NCBI GenBank assembly: GCA_000383735.1
Contig: KB912140.1
Span: forward strand, 1,639 to 21,855
Reading direction: 5' to 3'
Length of the DNA stretch: 20,217 bases
Source of the DNA: Verrucomicrobia bacterium SCGC AAA164-M04
GTDB taxonomy: Bacteria; Verrucomicrobiota; Verrucomicrobiae; Verrucomicrobiales; Akkermansiaceae
In this document: piece by piece, positions 19,864 through 20,217 of the stretch
Numbering within the stretch: the stretch's first letter is position 1
Layout: the number at the start of each line of letters is the position of its first letter
Notes under the pieces: generated by a model
What the model was told of the DNA's origin: nothing
Seen by the model: only the letters and a program-made list of their open reading frames with translations
The model's database searches: none
Program-made: the position numbers and the translations under genes

Positions 19864-20217
19864 ATGTACGCATTAGTAACAGATAACGAAATAACAAAAT
19901 TTATTAACCATCCTAAATCTTTAGTGATTGGTGATGTAAGATACCCAGCTAAAATATTTCAGTTTTGGTCAACATCAGAATTAAATGCCATAGGTATTTA
20001 TGAAGTAGTATTTAATGACAGCAATAAAAAAGATGAACAATGGTATATTAATACTAATCAAACTTTTGCTTTTGCTGATGGAACTGTAACAGCTTCTTAT
20101 GGAACTGCTACACCAAAGGCTCATGCAGATAGTTTATATACAAGCCAAGATAATACAGATGGTTTAATACCAGATGATAAAGATGTTGGAGATGTAAAAG
20201 TTGAAGGACTAAAAACA
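19864..20217 (+). CDS. Fibre-associated protein, N-terminal part (runs off window)
   Basis: The frame MYALVTDNEITKFINHPKSL, VIGDVRYPAKIFQFW and on to GDVKVEGLKT fills the last 118 codons. The 19948-20217 part is repeated inverted at 15532-15801, where the same frame continues TLIRTLKQQVAGILSNTDWY to a stop at 15265. Joining the two gives 206 residues. The opening (YALV.D.....F...P) is typical of a fibre-associated or chaperone-like protein encoded after fibre genes in marine phages. Confidence 0.75.
   Translation, partial: MYALVTDNEITKFINHPKSLVIGDVRYPAKIFQFWSTSELNAIGIYEVVFNDSNKKDEQWYINTNQTFAFADGTVTASYGTATPKAHADSLYTSQDNTDGLIPDDKDVGDVKVEGLKT
19948..20217 (+). repeat. Right arm of the 270-bp inverted repeat, ending at the window edge
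   Basis: This arm matches the reverse complement of 15532-15801 at every base I compared, and still matches at the last base of the window. The repeat may therefore be longer than 270 bp in the full sequence. That the arm reaches the edge is what a fold-back at a contig end would give. Confidence 0.95.

Noticed and set aside
15532..20217. Inverted arms as ends of a transposon or insertion sequence
   Set aside because: The arms are part of a fibre-associated coding frame, the spacer has only tail genes, and no transposase is present.

Overview
The window is part of a tailed-phage genome. It is AT-rich (roughly one third G+C by eye), almost fully coding, and packed with short genes joined by TAATG or ATGA stop-start overlaps. 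Most starts carry a GGAGA-type ribosome site. Many proteins resemble families I know from uncultured marine phages and pelagiphage-like viruses: tiny basic proteins, a LamG/SPRY adhesin and a short M15 endolysin. A long J-like tail tip protein with fibronectin III repeats suggests a siphovirus-like tail. A marine, AT-rich proteobacterial host is therefore likely, but this is inference; no host gene, tRNA, integrase or transposase is visible.

Layout: (1) 1-5385, minus strand: an operon read from a structured leader near 5400-5490, holding a zinc-ribbon-like protein, DNA adenine methyltransferase, winged-helix protein, Ref-like HNH nuclease, DnaD-like replication protein, an HTH protein that may be the small terminase, several very small proteins, and a run of exported or membrane proteins that leaves the window at base 1. 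(2) 5613-5693: divergent promoter region. (3) 5694-9928, plus strand: an early operon with small unknown proteins, a lipoprotein, a Cro/CI-type regulator, a PDDEXK exonuclease followed by an SSB-like protein, a coiled coil and another small lipoprotein. (4) 9929-10045: convergent intergenic region with hairpins, probably a two-way terminator. (5) 10046-15801, minus strand: fibre and lysis genes, read from 15801 down: end of a fibre-associated protein, LamG/SPRY fibre, a frameshifted fibre gene, M15 endolysin, basic peptides, XhlA-like protein, metallophosphoesterase, DUF3310 protein, small membrane peptide and holin-like protein. (6) 15802-20217, plus strand: the last codons of a tail gene, the tail tip protein, a fibre protein, and the start of the fibre-associated protein whose end lies at 15265.

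The most striking structure is a perfect 270-bp inverted repeat (15532-15801 and 19948-20217), with its right arm reaching the last base. It splits one 206-codon gene into two halves on opposite strands and cuts another gene at 15803. If 15532-20217 is turned round, tail tip, fibres and lysis genes become one co-linear operon. Either the segment is invertible or the contig carries a fold-back chimera; the arm ending exactly at the window edge favours the chimera.

A second point is a minus-strand RNA leader before the 5385 gene: a 14-bp stem that needs G-U pairs on that strand only, with a CUCUCUC loop able to pair either with an upstream GAGAGAG or with the ribosome site below it. The terminator hairpin at the far end of the early operon carries a similar CUCUCUC loop, complementary to the GGAGAGAG ribosome sites used throughout that operon.
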